64,000 nt of DNA, taken from Rhizobium sp. Q54. GTDB lineage: Bacteria; Pseudomonadota; Alphaproteobacteria; Rhizobiales; Xanthobacteraceae. Made by a program: the position numbers and the translations under genes. The DNA lies in the NCBI GenBank assembly GCA_945907045.1, contig CAMDSH010000001.1:1-64000 (forward strand). The letters run 5' to 3'. Shown one piece after another: positions 53,290 through 62,131 of this stretch (its first letter is position 1; every line of letters begins with the position of its first letter). The notes under the pieces are model-generated. The model did no database searches, was not told the origin of the DNA, and saw only the letters and a program-made list of their open reading frames with translations.

Positions 53290-55011
53290 GTGAGCGTTTT
53301 GACCTCGACAGCAGCCGAACGGCGCCCGGCCAGGATCGATTTTTCCCGGCCGATCCTTTACGGGTTCGCCGCGATCCTGATCGTGCTGATTGTGTTGCCG
53401 TTGTCGTGGTTGTTGCTTTACAGCGTCACCGACCGCGCCGGCTCGCTCACCGTCGAAAATTTTATCCGGCTGTTTTCCGAATCGGCTTTTCTCGATCCGC
53501 TGATCACCACGTTCATCATCGCGACATCATCATCGTTTTTATGCTGCGCGGTGGCGGCCCCGATGGGCTGGCTGGTCGCGCGCACAGATTTGCCGATGAG
53601 CCATGTCATCCGCGCGCTGGTGACGGCCTCGTTCGTCACCCCGCCGTTTCTCGGCGCCATCGCTTGGGAATTGCTGGCGGCGCCCAACAGCGGTCTGCTG
53701 AACAAAATATACCGGGTGGTGACCGGCGCGCCGCAGGACGAACATCTGTTCAATATTTATTCGCTCACCGGCATCATCTTCGTCATCTCCTGCTACACGT
53801 TCCCTTATGTGTTCGTGCTGGTCGCCAACGCGCTTGACCGCACGCCGGGCGAACTGGAAGACGCCTCCTCGATCCTCGGCGGCAAACGCTGGTACACCGC
53901 GCGGCGCATCACCATTCCGCTGGTGCTGCCGGCGCTGATCGCGGGCGCGCTGATCGCCTTCCTGCAAGCGATGACGCTGTTCGGCTCGCCCGCCATTCTG
54001 GCGCTCCCGGCTGGCTTCCACACCATGACGACGAAAATCTGGAGCCTGTTCCAGTATCCGCCGAAGCCGGAGCTTGCCGCCGCGGCGTCGCTGCCGCTGC
54101 TGGTGCTCACGATCATATTGCTGCGCGCCGAGCACATGATCCTTGGCCGCCGCGGCTATTCGGTGGTGGGCGGTAAATACGGTACGCCTCGGCTGATCCC
54201 GCTCGGGCGCGGGCGCTGGCCGGCGTTCGCCCTTTGCATTCTGGTGCTGCTCAATCCGGTGTTTCTCCCTTACGCGGCGTTGTTGAATGCCGCGTTCGCG
54301 CCGGTGGCGTCGCACTTCCTCACCTTCAGCACCTTCACGCTGCACAACATCGAATTCGTGCTGTTCGAGCTTTCGGCGACCAAGCTCGCGCTGCGCAACA
54401 CCGTCATCCTCGGTACCGCGACGGCGACCATTGGCTTGCTGATCGCGCTGGTGATCGCTTATGTCACCGCGCGCAAGGCGGTGACGGGGCATCGTCTGCT
54501 CGGGTTTTTGGCCACTGCGCCGGTCGCCATTCCCGGCATCGTTCTCGGCGTCGGCCTGTTCCTGAGCTACACGCGCCCGCCGTTCGTGCTCTATGGCACG
54601 CTGTGGATTTTGCTCATCGCATTTTTGACGATCTCGTTGCCCTCGGCCTATCAGCAGCTCCAGGCCGCGTTCCGTAACATCCATCCCGAACTGGAAGACG
54701 CCAGCCGCATTCTTGGCGCCACGCGGCTGCAATCGCTGCGCCAGATCACCGCGCCGCTGCTGCGCACCAGCGTGATCGCGACCTGGTGTTTCATCTTTGT
54801 CGGCGTGATGCGTGAATTGTCCGCCGCCATCATTTTGTTCACGTCCGAGACAAAAGTGATCTCGGTTTTGATTTACGATCTCAACGAGAGCGGCGATCTC
54901 GGCGCCATTTCGGTGATCGGAATCGCCATGCTGCTGATTACGTTTGCCGTCGTCATCATGGTGAACCGCATTCCCGGTTTCGGCGTCACCAGCGTGCGCT
55001 TGCGTACATAA
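53290..55011 (+). CDS. ABC transporter permease, fused double-domain (FbpB type)
   Basis: 573 residues from the GTG at 53290, eight bases after AGGA; a TTG at 53284 overlapping the previous stop is the alternative. Twelve predicted membrane helices in two MetI-like halves (about 30-290 and 320-570), each with an EAA loop (ELEDASSILGGKRWYTARRI and ELEDASRILGATRLQSLRQI). Such duplicated permeases work with one ATPase type. Completes the importer with the ATPase at 49931 and both binding proteins. The MmgE/PrpD gene starts at the base after its stop. Confidence 0.94.
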   Translation: MSVLTSTAAERRPARIDFSRPILYGFAAILIVLIVLPLSWLLLYSVTDRAGSLTVENFIRLFSESAFLDPLITTFIIATSSSFLCCAVAAPMGWLVARTDLPMSHVIRALVTASFVTPPFLGAIAWELLAAPNSGLLNKIYRVVTGAPQDEHLFNIYSLTGIIFVISCYTFPYVFVLVANALDRTPGELEDASSILGGKRWYTARRITIPLVLPALIAGALIAFLQAMTLFGSPAILALPAGFHTMTTKIWSLFQYPPKPELAAAASLPLLVLTIILLRAEHMILGRRGYSVVGGKYGTPRLIPLGRGRWPAFALCILVLLNPVFLPYAALLNAAFAPVASHFLTFSTFTLHNIEFVLFELSATKLALRNTVILGTATATIGLLIALVIAYVTARKAVTGHRLLGFLATAPVAIPGIVLGVGLFLSYTRPPFVLYGTLWILLIAFLTISLPSAYQQLQAAFRNIHPELEDASRILGATRLQSLRQITAPLLRTSVIATWCFIFVGVMRELSAAIILFTSETKVISVLIYDLNESGDLGAISVIGIAMLLITFAVVIMVNRIPGFGVTSVRLRT

Positions 55012-56385
55012 ATGAAAGCCGGTCCCGCCAAGATTTCCGTCGCCGAGCAACTGGCCGGGCGTATCGCCGCGCTTCGTGCCGATGCATTGCCGCCGGCGGT
55101 GCGGCAAAAATGCGAAGACCTGCTGATCGATGTGGTGGGCTTGTGCGTCACGGCGCGCAACGAGGATTACATAACGAGCGCGCTCAAAGGCTGGGACGAT
55201 GACGGGCCGTGCACCGCCATCGGCCATGAGCGCACGCTGAGCGCGGCAGGCGCGGCCTTCGTCAACGGCACGGCGGCGCATGGCGAGGATTTCGACGACA
55301 CCTTCGAGGGCGGGCCTGTGCATGCGGGCGCGGTCGTTGTTCCGGCGGTGCTCGCGGCCTGCGAACGGCACAACGCGGATGGCCGCGCGGCGCTCATCGG
55401 CATTGCGGTCGGCACGGAAGTTCTTTGCCGTCTGAGCCTTGTGGTGCCGAAGGCCGTGCACAAAGCCGGCTTTCATCCCACCGCGATTTTCGGCGCGATG
55501 GGCGCGGCGGCAGGTGTCAGTGCCGCTCTGGGTCTCAACGCAAAGCAGACGGTCGATGCGCTTGGCATCGCGGGCAGCATGGCGAGCGGCATCATCGAAT
55601 ATCTCGCCGAGGGGGCGTGGACCAAGCGCCTGCATCCGGGCTGGGCGGCGCAATCGGGCATGCGTGCGGCGCTGCTCGGGCGTTCAGGCTTCGTCGGGCC
55701 GCGCACGGTGTTCGAAGGCGTGCACGGGTTGTTTCAAGGTTTTGCGCATACCGTGCAGGGGGATTACGCAGCGCTCACCGGAGACTTCGGCACGCGCTGG
55801 GTGACCGAGACGCTGGCGTTCAAGCCCTATCCGTGCGGAACGATGGCGCATCCCTACATCGATTGCGCCAAGCGGCTGGCCGCGCGCGGCGTGAAGGCGG
55901 CCGACATCAAGGAAATGGTGTGTGAGGTTGCCGAAGGAACCGTGCACCGTCTTTGGGAGCCGCTTGCCGGCAAGCAGCGCCCGCCCAATGGCTATGCGGC
56001 CAAATTCGCCGTGCCGTTTTTGCTGGCGACCGGGTTCGTGCGCGGCGGTGTCGGGCTTGGCGATTTCACGCCCAAAGCCGTGAGCGACAACGATGTGCTC
56101 GCGCTCGCCGCCAAGGTGAGCTACGTCATCGATCCCAAAAACCCCTATCCGAACAATTACACCGGCCATATCCGGGCAACGATGCACGACGGCAGTGTGA
56201 TCGAGGAGCGGCAGCCTTACTTGCGCGGCGGTGCGCAGGAACCATTGACGCGGCAGGACGTGGAAGAGAAATTCGTCCTCAATGCGCTCCACGGCGGCTG
56301 GGACGCCAAACGCAGCGATGCGGCGCTTAAATTGCTGGCGAAGCTTTATGACGGCCGCCTCGATCTGGCGGCATTACGCGGGTGA
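55012..56385 (+). CDS. MmgE/PrpD family protein
   Basis: 457 residues. The ATG directly follows the permease TAA with no clear ribosome site, implying translational coupling. The family includes 2-methylcitrate dehydratase, cis-aconitate decarboxylase and iminodisuccinate epimerase. Marks: FVNGTAAHGEDFDDTFEGG, HPTAIFGAMGAAAGVSAALG, GWAAQSGMRAALLGRSGF, KPYPCGTMAHPYIDC. The function in this context is unknown; isomerisation or dehydration of a dicarboxylate or tricarboxylate is plausible. Joined to the transporter operon, so likely acts on the imported compound. Confidence 0.93.
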   Translation: MKAGPAKISVAEQLAGRIAALRADALPPAVRQKCEDLLIDVVGLCVTARNEDYITSALKGWDDDGPCTAIGHERTLSAAGAAFVNGTAAHGEDFDDTFEGGPVHAGAVVVPAVLAACERHNADGRAALIGIAVGTEVLCRLSLVVPKAVHKAGFHPTAIFGAMGAAAGVSAALGLNAKQTVDALGIAGSMASGIIEYLAEGAWTKRLHPGWAAQSGMRAALLGRSGFVGPRTVFEGVHGLFQGFAHTVQGDYAALTGDFGTRWVTETLAFKPYPCGTMAHPYIDCAKRLAARGVKAADIKEMVCEVAEGTVHRLWEPLAGKQRPPNGYAAKFAVPFLLATGFVRGGVGLGDFTPKAVSDNDVLALAAKVSYVIDPKNPYPNNYTGHIRATMHDGSVIEERQPYLRGGAQEPLTRQDVEEKFVLNALHGGWDAKRSDAALKLLAKLYDGRLDLAALRG

Positions 56386-56388
56386 TTC

Positions 56389-57147
56389 ATGACTGAAGGT
56401 CAGGAACTCAGCGGCAAGGTTGCGATCGTCACCGGCTCGGGCCGCAACATTGGCCGCGCCATGGCGCTCACGCTCGCGGCGGGCGGCGCGCAGGTCGTGG
56501 TCAATGCGCGCTCCAATCATGATGAAGCTGATGCCGTCGTTCGCGACATCATCGCCGCCGGCGGGCATGCGATCGCGCATATCGCCGACATCGCCGACCC
56601 CAAGGCCGTGCAGGAACTGGTGGACGCGGCGATGAAAAAATTCGGCGGCATCGACATCATCATCAACAACGCGGCGCTGCGGCGCGAGCGCAAGTTCGCC
56701 GACATGACCTATGCCGAATGGCGCGAGCTGATGGACGTGACGCTCGACGGCGCTTTTCACTGCGTGAAAGCGTGCCTTCCGGCACTGCGGAAAAGCGGTG
56801 CCGGCGTCGTCATCAACATCGGCGGCTTGAGCGCGCATACCGGCTCGAAGGACCGCGCGCATGTGGTCACCGCCAAAGCCGGCTTGATCGGCTTCACCCG
56901 CGCGCTGGCGCACGACTTGTCGGCCGACAAGATAACCGTGAATTGCGTGGTGCCCGGGCTGATCGGCACGCCGCGCCCGAAGAACGCACCGGAACCGGCG
57001 CATCATCTCATCCATTCAACCATCAGCGGCGAGCGCGGCACGCCGGACGATGTCGCGGCCATGGTGCGCTTCCTGTGCGGGCCAGCAGCGCGTTACATCA
57101 CCGGGCAGACCATTCACGTCAACGGCGGGGCTTACGCGGGCTCCTGA
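56389..57147 (+). CDS. SDR-fold protein with substituted catalytic tetrad
   Basis: 252 residues, three bases after the MmgE/PrpD stop. Rossmann fold of the short-chain dehydrogenase family with cofactor turn TGSGRNIGRAM and NNAALRRER. The classical Asn-Ser-Tyr-Lys tetrad is altered: Thr118 (DVTLDGAF) replaces Asn, Gly146 (NIGGLSAHTG) replaces Ser, Val159 (AHVVTAKAG) replaces Tyr, and only Lys163 remains. Oxidoreductase activity by the usual mechanism is therefore unlikely. Spacing (13 from Ser to Tyr positions, 4 to Lys) matches FabG exactly, so these are substitutions, not misalignment. Confidence 0.9.
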   Translation: MTEGQELSGKVAIVTGSGRNIGRAMALTLAAGGAQVVVNARSNHDEADAVVRDIIAAGGHAIAHIADIADPKAVQELVDAAMKKFGGIDIIINNAALRRERKFADMTYAEWRELMDVTLDGAFHCVKACLPALRKSGAGVVINIGGLSAHTGSKDRAHVVTAKAGLIGFTRALAHDLSADKITVNCVVPGLIGTPRPKNAPEPAHHLIHSTISGERGTPDDVAAMVRFLCGPAARYITGQTIHVNGGAYAGS

Positions 57148-57225
57148 GCTTCGAAGGGTGGCCGCGCCGCGCCTAAAATGCTAATCCGTCGGCATCAGGA
57201 CAGTGCCGGTAACAACGAGGGTAAA

Positions 57226-58653
57226 ATGTACACGCAGCTTGGTCTTTATATCGACGGCAAATGGCTCAATGGCGAAGGCCGCAAGGGCGAGGACGTGATC
57301 AATCCCGCGAACGGCAAAGTCCTGGCGCAACTGCCGCACGCCAGCAAGGCCGACCTCGATGCCGCGCTAGCCGCCGCCGACAAGGGGCTCAAGCTGTGGC
57401 GCGCGACCCCGGCCTACGACCGCGCCAAGGTGATGCGCAAAGCCGCCGATCTGGTGCGCGAGCGCTACGACCACATCTCGAAGGTGATGACGCAGGAACA
57501 GGGCAAGGTTTACCCGGAATCGCGCGCCGAGGTGATGACCACCGCCGACATCATCGACTGGTTCGCCGAGGAAGGCCGCCGCTCTTACGGACGTATCGTT
57601 CCGGGCCGCCAGAAGGGCGTTCGCCAGATCGTGGTGCAGGAGCCGGTCGGCGTCGTCGCTGCGTTCACGCCGTGGAATTTCCCGACGCTCACGCCAGTGC
57701 GCAAGATCGCGGCGGCGCTCGCCGCCGGTTGCTCGGTCATCGTCAAGGCGTCGGAAGAGACGCCGGGCGCCTGCGTCGAGCTGGTGAAATGCTTTGCCGA
57801 TGCGGGCTTGCCCGCGGGCGTGCTCAATCTTGTGTTCGGCGTGCCGGCGGACGTGTCCTCGCATTTAATGGCGTCGCCGATCGTGAAGAAAATTTCCTTC
57901 ACCGGCTCGATTCCCGTCGGCAAACATCTTGCCGGGCTAGCGGCCAAAACCATGAAGCGCGCAACCATGGAGCTTGGCGGTCATTCGCCGGTCATGGTGT
58001 TCGCCGACACCGATCCGGAAAAGGCCGCCGACACAATCGCCGCCTTCAAGTTCCGCAACGCCGGCCAAGTTTGCATTTCGCCGACGCGCTTTTATGTGCA
58101 GGAGCCGGTCTACAACAAGTTCCTCGCGCGCTTCACCGAATACGCCAAGAGCATCAAGATGGGTGACGGGCTGGAGAAGGGCATCACCATGGGCCCGCTC
58201 GCGAACGCGCGCCGGCTCGATGCGATGGAAGCCATCGTGCAGGACAGCGAAAAGCGCGGCGGCAAGGTCGTCACCGGCGGCAAGCGCCACGGCAACCAGG
58301 GTTACTTCTTCGAGCCGACGGTGATCACGGATCTGCCGGATGATTCCAAGCTGATGACCGAGGAGCCGTTCGGCCCGATGGCGCCGATCGTCACCTTCAA
58401 GACTTTCGACGAAGTGGTCGAGCGCGCCAATTCGCTGCCCTATGGGCTGGCGGCTTACGCCTTCACCGGATCGGCTGCGACCGCGAACGCAATCGGCGAT
58501 GCGATCCAGTCGGGCATGGTGGGCGTCAACTCGATCGCCATCTCGACGCCGGAAACGCCATTCGGCGGCATCAAGGAAAGCGGTTACGGCTCGGAAGGCG
58601 GGATCGAGGGTCTCGAGGCCTACACCAACCGTAAGTTCATCTCGCAGGCTTAA
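57226..58653 (+). CDS. NAD(P)-dependent aldehyde dehydrogenase (succinate-semialdehyde type)
   Basis: 475 residues from the ATG at 57226 with GAGG upstream. Oxidises an aldehyde to an acid. Catalytic Cys283 (AGQVCISPTRFYV), general base Glu249 (MELGGHSPVMVF), Asn in PWNFPTLTPVRKI and the NAD-binding SFTGSIPVGKHLA are intact. Overall closest to the succinate/glutarate semialdehyde group, but substrate is not provable. Located after the SDR with 78 bases between; its stop abuts the stop of the molybdenum hydroxylase gene without spacing. Confidence 0.93.
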   Translation: MYTQLGLYIDGKWLNGEGRKGEDVINPANGKVLAQLPHASKADLDAALAAADKGLKLWRATPAYDRAKVMRKAADLVRERYDHISKVMTQEQGKVYPESRAEVMTTADIIDWFAEEGRRSYGRIVPGRQKGVRQIVVQEPVGVVAAFTPWNFPTLTPVRKIAAALAAGCSVIVKASEETPGACVELVKCFADAGLPAGVLNLVFGVPADVSSHLMASPIVKKISFTGSIPVGKHLAGLAAKTMKRATMELGGHSPVMVFADTDPEKAADTIAAFKFRNAGQVCISPTRFYVQEPVYNKFLARFTEYAKSIKMGDGLEKGITMGPLANARRLDAMEAIVQDSEKRGGKVVTGGKRHGNQGYFFEPTVITDLPDDSKLMTEEPFGPMAPIVTFKTFDEVVERANSLPYGLAAYAFTGSAATANAIGDAIQSGMVGVNSIAISTPETPFGGIKESGYGSEGGIEGLEAYTNRKFISQA

Positions 58654-60975
58654 TTATTTCGCCTGTCCGCGCTGGCATGCCTCCCACACCCGCGCGGGCG
58701 TGGCTGGCATGTCGAGATGATTGGCCGCGCCGTTCGGCACTGCATTTGAGATGGCGTTCATGATCGCGGCGAGCGAGGCGGTGGTGCCGGCTTCGCCGAC
58801 GCCTTTAACGCCCATCGGATTTGTCGTCGCCGGCACCGGATGCATGGCATCGCGGATGACGATCGGCATATCGTGCGCGCGCGGCATCGCGTAGTCCATG
58901 AACGAGCCCGACACGAGCTGGCCGCCGCTGGCGTCATAGACGGCGTTTTCCATCAACACCTGTCCTAGCCCCTGCGCCAGCGCGCCGACCACCTGGCCTT
59001 CGACGATCCGTTGATCGAGCACGTTGCCGCAGTCGTCCACCGCGGTGTAGCTCAACAGCTTGACGTGTCCGGTGTCCGGATCGACCTCGACTTCCGCGAT
59101 GTGGCAGCCGTTCGGATAAGTCTGCGGCGTATCGGCGGTGCATTTGGTGTCGAGCGTCTCGCCGGTCTCCTTGGCGCGCGCCGCGACCTGGAACAGCGAG
59201 AGATGCTTGTCGGTGCCGACCACCTCAAAGCGCCCGTCTTTGTAGGCGATGTCTGATTCGGCAGCTTCCAGCAGATGCGAGGCAATCTTCTTGCCCTTCG
59301 CCAGCATGGCCTCAACGGTTTTCAGCAGCGTGTGGCTGACCACCATCGCGCAACGCGAACCGACCGATGCAAAACCGCTAAGCCCCAAATCAGTGTCGCC
59401 ATGCCGGTGAATGATTTGCTCCGGCTTCAGGCCAAGTTTCTCTGCCGCCAGACGCGGGAACACGGTGGCGTGGCCTTGCCCGGTGTTCTGCACATTGAGG
59501 CCGAGCGTCATCGTCTCGCCGCCGGGAAACAGGAACGAGGCGCTTTCGCTCGGCATCGAGCCGGCGTGTTCGAGAAAACATGAGACGCCGATGCCACGGA
59601 GTTTTCCGTGCTTGGCCGACTCGCGGCGGCGTTTGTTGAAGCCGTCGTAATCGGACAGCTCAAGCGAGCGCTCCATGATCGTCTTGAAGTCGCCGCTGTC
59701 GAAGGTCGTTCCCACCGCGGTCTTGTAGGGCATTTTCGATTTTGGAATGAGATTGCGCTTGCGCAGCTTAACCGCATCGATGCCGGTGACGCGCGCGGCT
59801 TCTTCCACGACGCGCTCCATCACGTAATTCGCCTCTGGGCGGCCGGCGCCGCGATAGGGTCCGACGGGAACCGTGTTGGACAATATGCAAACGACGCCGA
59901 TGTCGAGCTTCGGAATGTCGTACACGATCGGGTAGCAGCGCGCGAAATTGTTGGTGTTGATGTGCGCGCCGACCGAGGCGATGTAGGCGCCCTGATTGGC
60001 GAGATGGCGCACGCGCAGCGCCAGGAACTTGCCGTTCTCGTCCATGGCCAGCTCAGCGTCGGTATAGGCATCGCGCGCCTGATTGTCGGTAACGAAGGAT
60101 TCCGAGCGCGTGGACATCCAGTGCACCGGGCGGGCGACGATCTTGGCGGCGACGAGTTGCGCGTAATATTCCGGATATGCATCGGTCTTCATGCCGAACG
60201 CGCCGCCGACGTCCTCGGTGGTGACGCGCAGCTTCATCTTGTCCGCGCCAATGACGTTGAGGATCTGCTTGCGCAAGGAATCGGAGCTTTGCGAGCAGAC
60301 GCGCAGCGCGTAGCTGTCGCTCTTGGCGTCATAGCTTGCCGTGGCGCCGCGCGGCTCCATCGACATGACCAGAATGCGCTGATTGAAAACCGAGACGCGC
60401 GCGACATGCTTGGCGCTCTTGATGATGGCGTCGATCGCGCGCTCGTTCTCCGCGCTCGGCACCGGTCCCGCCCAATCGAGCGAGATGTTGCCCGGAGCTT
60501 CCAGCCACAGTTGCGGCGCTCCCGGCTTGATCGCTTCGCGCGCATCGATCACAGCGGGCAACTCTTCGTAATCGACAACGACCATCTCGGCGGCGTCCTG
60601 CGCGGCGCGCAGGCTTTCCGCCACGACGCAGGCGACCGGATCGCCCACATGCATCACGCGCTCGGCGGCGAGCGCGAGGCGCGGCGGAACGATGATTTTC
60701 CCGCCCTTGCGGTCGTCCAGCGGCGGGTGGCGGGTGATCGGGCCGACACCGGCAGCCTTCATATCGGCGGCTGTGAGCACCTTGAGCACGCCGGGCGCTT
60801 TCGCTGCCGCGGCGATGTCTACCGAGAGTATGCGCGCGCAAGCATGCGGCGAGCGGACGAAGGCGGCGTAGGCCTGGTTCGCCTGCGGCGCATCGTCTGC
60901 ATAGCGTCCGTTGCCGCGCACCAGGGCGTCGTCCTCGACGCGCGGAGGATGCTTCGCGTTGCTTGTCGCACTCAT
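58654..60975 (-). CDS. Orphan molybdenum hydroxylase large subunit (xanthine dehydrogenase/CoxL family)
   Basis: 773 residues, whole protein. Large subunit of xanthine-dehydrogenase-type enzymes that hydroxylate aromatic or N-heterocyclic carbons at a Mo-cytosine-dinucleotide site. Marks: RVEDDALVRGNGRYADD, GGAFGMKTDAYPEYYAQL, PVGPYRGAGRPEANYVMERV (form II type PYRGAGR, not the AYxCSFR of form I CO dehydrogenase), and GVGEAGTTASLAA with the active-site Glu. The FAD and 2Fe-2S subunits usually encoded alongside are absent; the upstream neighbour is a divergent amidohydrolase gene. Substrate unknown. Confidence 0.93.
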   Translation of the reverse strand: MSATSNAKHPPRVEDDALVRGNGRYADDAPQANQAYAAFVRSPHACARILSVDIAAAAKAPGVLKVLTAADMKAAGVGPITRHPPLDDRKGGKIIVPPRLALAAERVMHVGDPVACVVAESLRAAQDAAEMVVVDYEELPAVIDAREAIKPGAPQLWLEAPGNISLDWAGPVPSAENERAIDAIIKSAKHVARVSVFNQRILVMSMEPRGATASYDAKSDSYALRVCSQSSDSLRKQILNVIGADKMKLRVTTEDVGGAFGMKTDAYPEYYAQLVAAKIVARPVHWMSTRSESFVTDNQARDAYTDAELAMDENGKFLALRVRHLANQGAYIASVGAHINTNNFARCYPIVYDIPKLDIGVVCILSNTVPVGPYRGAGRPEANYVMERVVEEAARVTGIDAVKLRKRNLIPKSKMPYKTAVGTTFDSGDFKTIMERSLELSDYDGFNKRRRESAKHGKLRGIGVSCFLEHAGSMPSESASFLFPGGETMTLGLNVQNTGQGHATVFPRLAAEKLGLKPEQIIHRHGDTDLGLSGFASVGSRCAMVVSHTLLKTVEAMLAKGKKIASHLLEAAESDIAYKDGRFEVVGTDKHLSLFQVAARAKETGETLDTKCTADTPQTYPNGCHIAEVEVDPDTGHVKLLSYTAVDDCGNVLDQRIVEGQVVGALAQGLGQVLMENAVYDASGGQLVSGSFMDYAMPRAHDMPIVIRDAMHPVPATTNPMGVKGVGEAGTTASLAAIMNAISNAVPNGAANHLDMPATPARVWEACQRGQAK

Positions 60976-61126
60976 GTCGTTCTCTTCGTGAATTTCGAAA
61001 AAGGCGGGGCTCTCGTGCCCCTTTTATAGCGCAAAGCAAAGCCTTCGACAGGGGCTTGCGCCACCCGAAAAGGTGCGGCACTCAAGCGCGAGCCCTGCGT
61101 CCGCGGGGCATTTTTCAGAGGGCGAA

Positions 61127-62131
61127 ATGAGCGGCGTGCAAACCATCGATGTCCATACCCATGTGCTGACCGAGGAAACGATGCGGCTGCTGTCCAAGGA
61201 GGCGCCGAAGGCCCCCGTCAGCATTGCCCCCATCGACAAGGATTTCTACACGCTGACGGTGGCCGGCACGGCCTACAAACCGTTTCCACGCGGCGGCTTC
61301 GACATCGAGCGCCGCTTGCAGGACATGGACGCCGCCGGCGTCGATGTGCAGGTGCTGTCCGCAACGCCGCAGACTTATTTATACAACCAGGACATCTCGC
61401 TCACCGCTGCTACCGCCGCGCTGCAGAACGACCAGATCGCCAAGCTGGTGCGCGAACAGCCCAAGCGTTTCATGGGCATCGCGACGCTGCCGATGCAGGA
61501 CCCGGAGAAAGCCGCGGCGGAACTCAGGCGCGCGATGAAAACGCTCGGCCTGCGCGGGGCAATGATTGGCTCCAACGTGAACGGAAAAAATCTCGACGAT
61601 CCGAGCTTCGAGCCGTTGTGGGCGGCGGCGGCCGAACTCGACGCTTTCATGTTCATCCATCCGGTGACGGTGGCGGGTTCCGACCGCTTGAAGTCCTATT
61701 ATCTCGTCAATCTCGTCGGCAATCCGCTCGACACCACCATCGCGGCGGCATGTCTCGTTTTCGGTGGCGTGCTCGACCGTCATCCGAAGCTTAAATTCCT
61801 GCTGGCACATGGCGGCGGTTTTCTCCCCTATCAGGCGGGCCGCTGGGAGCATGGCTGGCAGGTACGCGATGAGCCGAAGAAAAACGTCAAGGCTGCGCCG
61901 AAAAACATCATTCACCGGTTTCTCTACGACACCATCTGCCATTCGAAAGCGTCGCTGGAATTTTTGATCGCGCAGGCGGGCGTCGAGCGCGTGCTGATGG
62001 GCAGCGATTATCCGTATGACATGGGCATGCTGGATTGCGTGCGCGACGTGCGCGCGCTGTCGATCCCGCAAGATCAACGCGATACGATCATCGGCAAGCA
62101 CGCGAAAGCGATGCTGGAAGGACGCAAGTGA
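61127..62131 (+). CDS. Amidohydrolase family 2 protein (ACMSD-like)
   Basis: 334 residues from the ATG at 61127 (MSGVQTIDVHTHV). TIM-barrel metal enzyme: DVHTH (His10, His12), FMFIHPV, FLLAHGGGFLPYQAGR and GSDYPYDMG supply the metal ligands and active Asp. The group includes 2-amino-3-carboxymuconate-6-semialdehyde decarboxylase and 4-oxalomesaconate-type enzymes, so non-oxidative decarboxylation or hydrolysis of a ring-cleavage product is likely. Its stop overlaps the GTG of the next gene (GTGA). Confidence 0.9.
   Translation: MSGVQTIDVHTHVLTEETMRLLSKEAPKAPVSIAPIDKDFYTLTVAGTAYKPFPRGGFDIERRLQDMDAAGVDVQVLSATPQTYLYNQDISLTAATAALQNDQIAKLVREQPKRFMGIATLPMQDPEKAAAELRRAMKTLGLRGAMIGSNVNGKNLDDPSFEPLWAAAAELDAFMFIHPVTVAGSDRLKSYYLVNLVGNPLDTTIAAACLVFGGVLDRHPKLKFLLAHGGGFLPYQAGRWEHGWQVRDEPKKNVKAAPKNIIHRFLYDTICHSKASLEFLIAQAGVERVLMGSDYPYDMGMLDCVRDVRALSIPQDQRDTIIGKHAKAMLEGRK

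Noticed and set aside
53539-55653. 704-codon antisense open frame opposite the permease and MmgE/PrpD genes
   Set aside because: Arg/Gln/His-rich translation typical of reversed GC-rich coding sequence; no domain recognised.
58654-60975. Form I CO dehydrogenase large subunit
   Set aside because: The active-site loop reads PYRGAGR, the form II/general hydroxylase type, not AYxCSFR.
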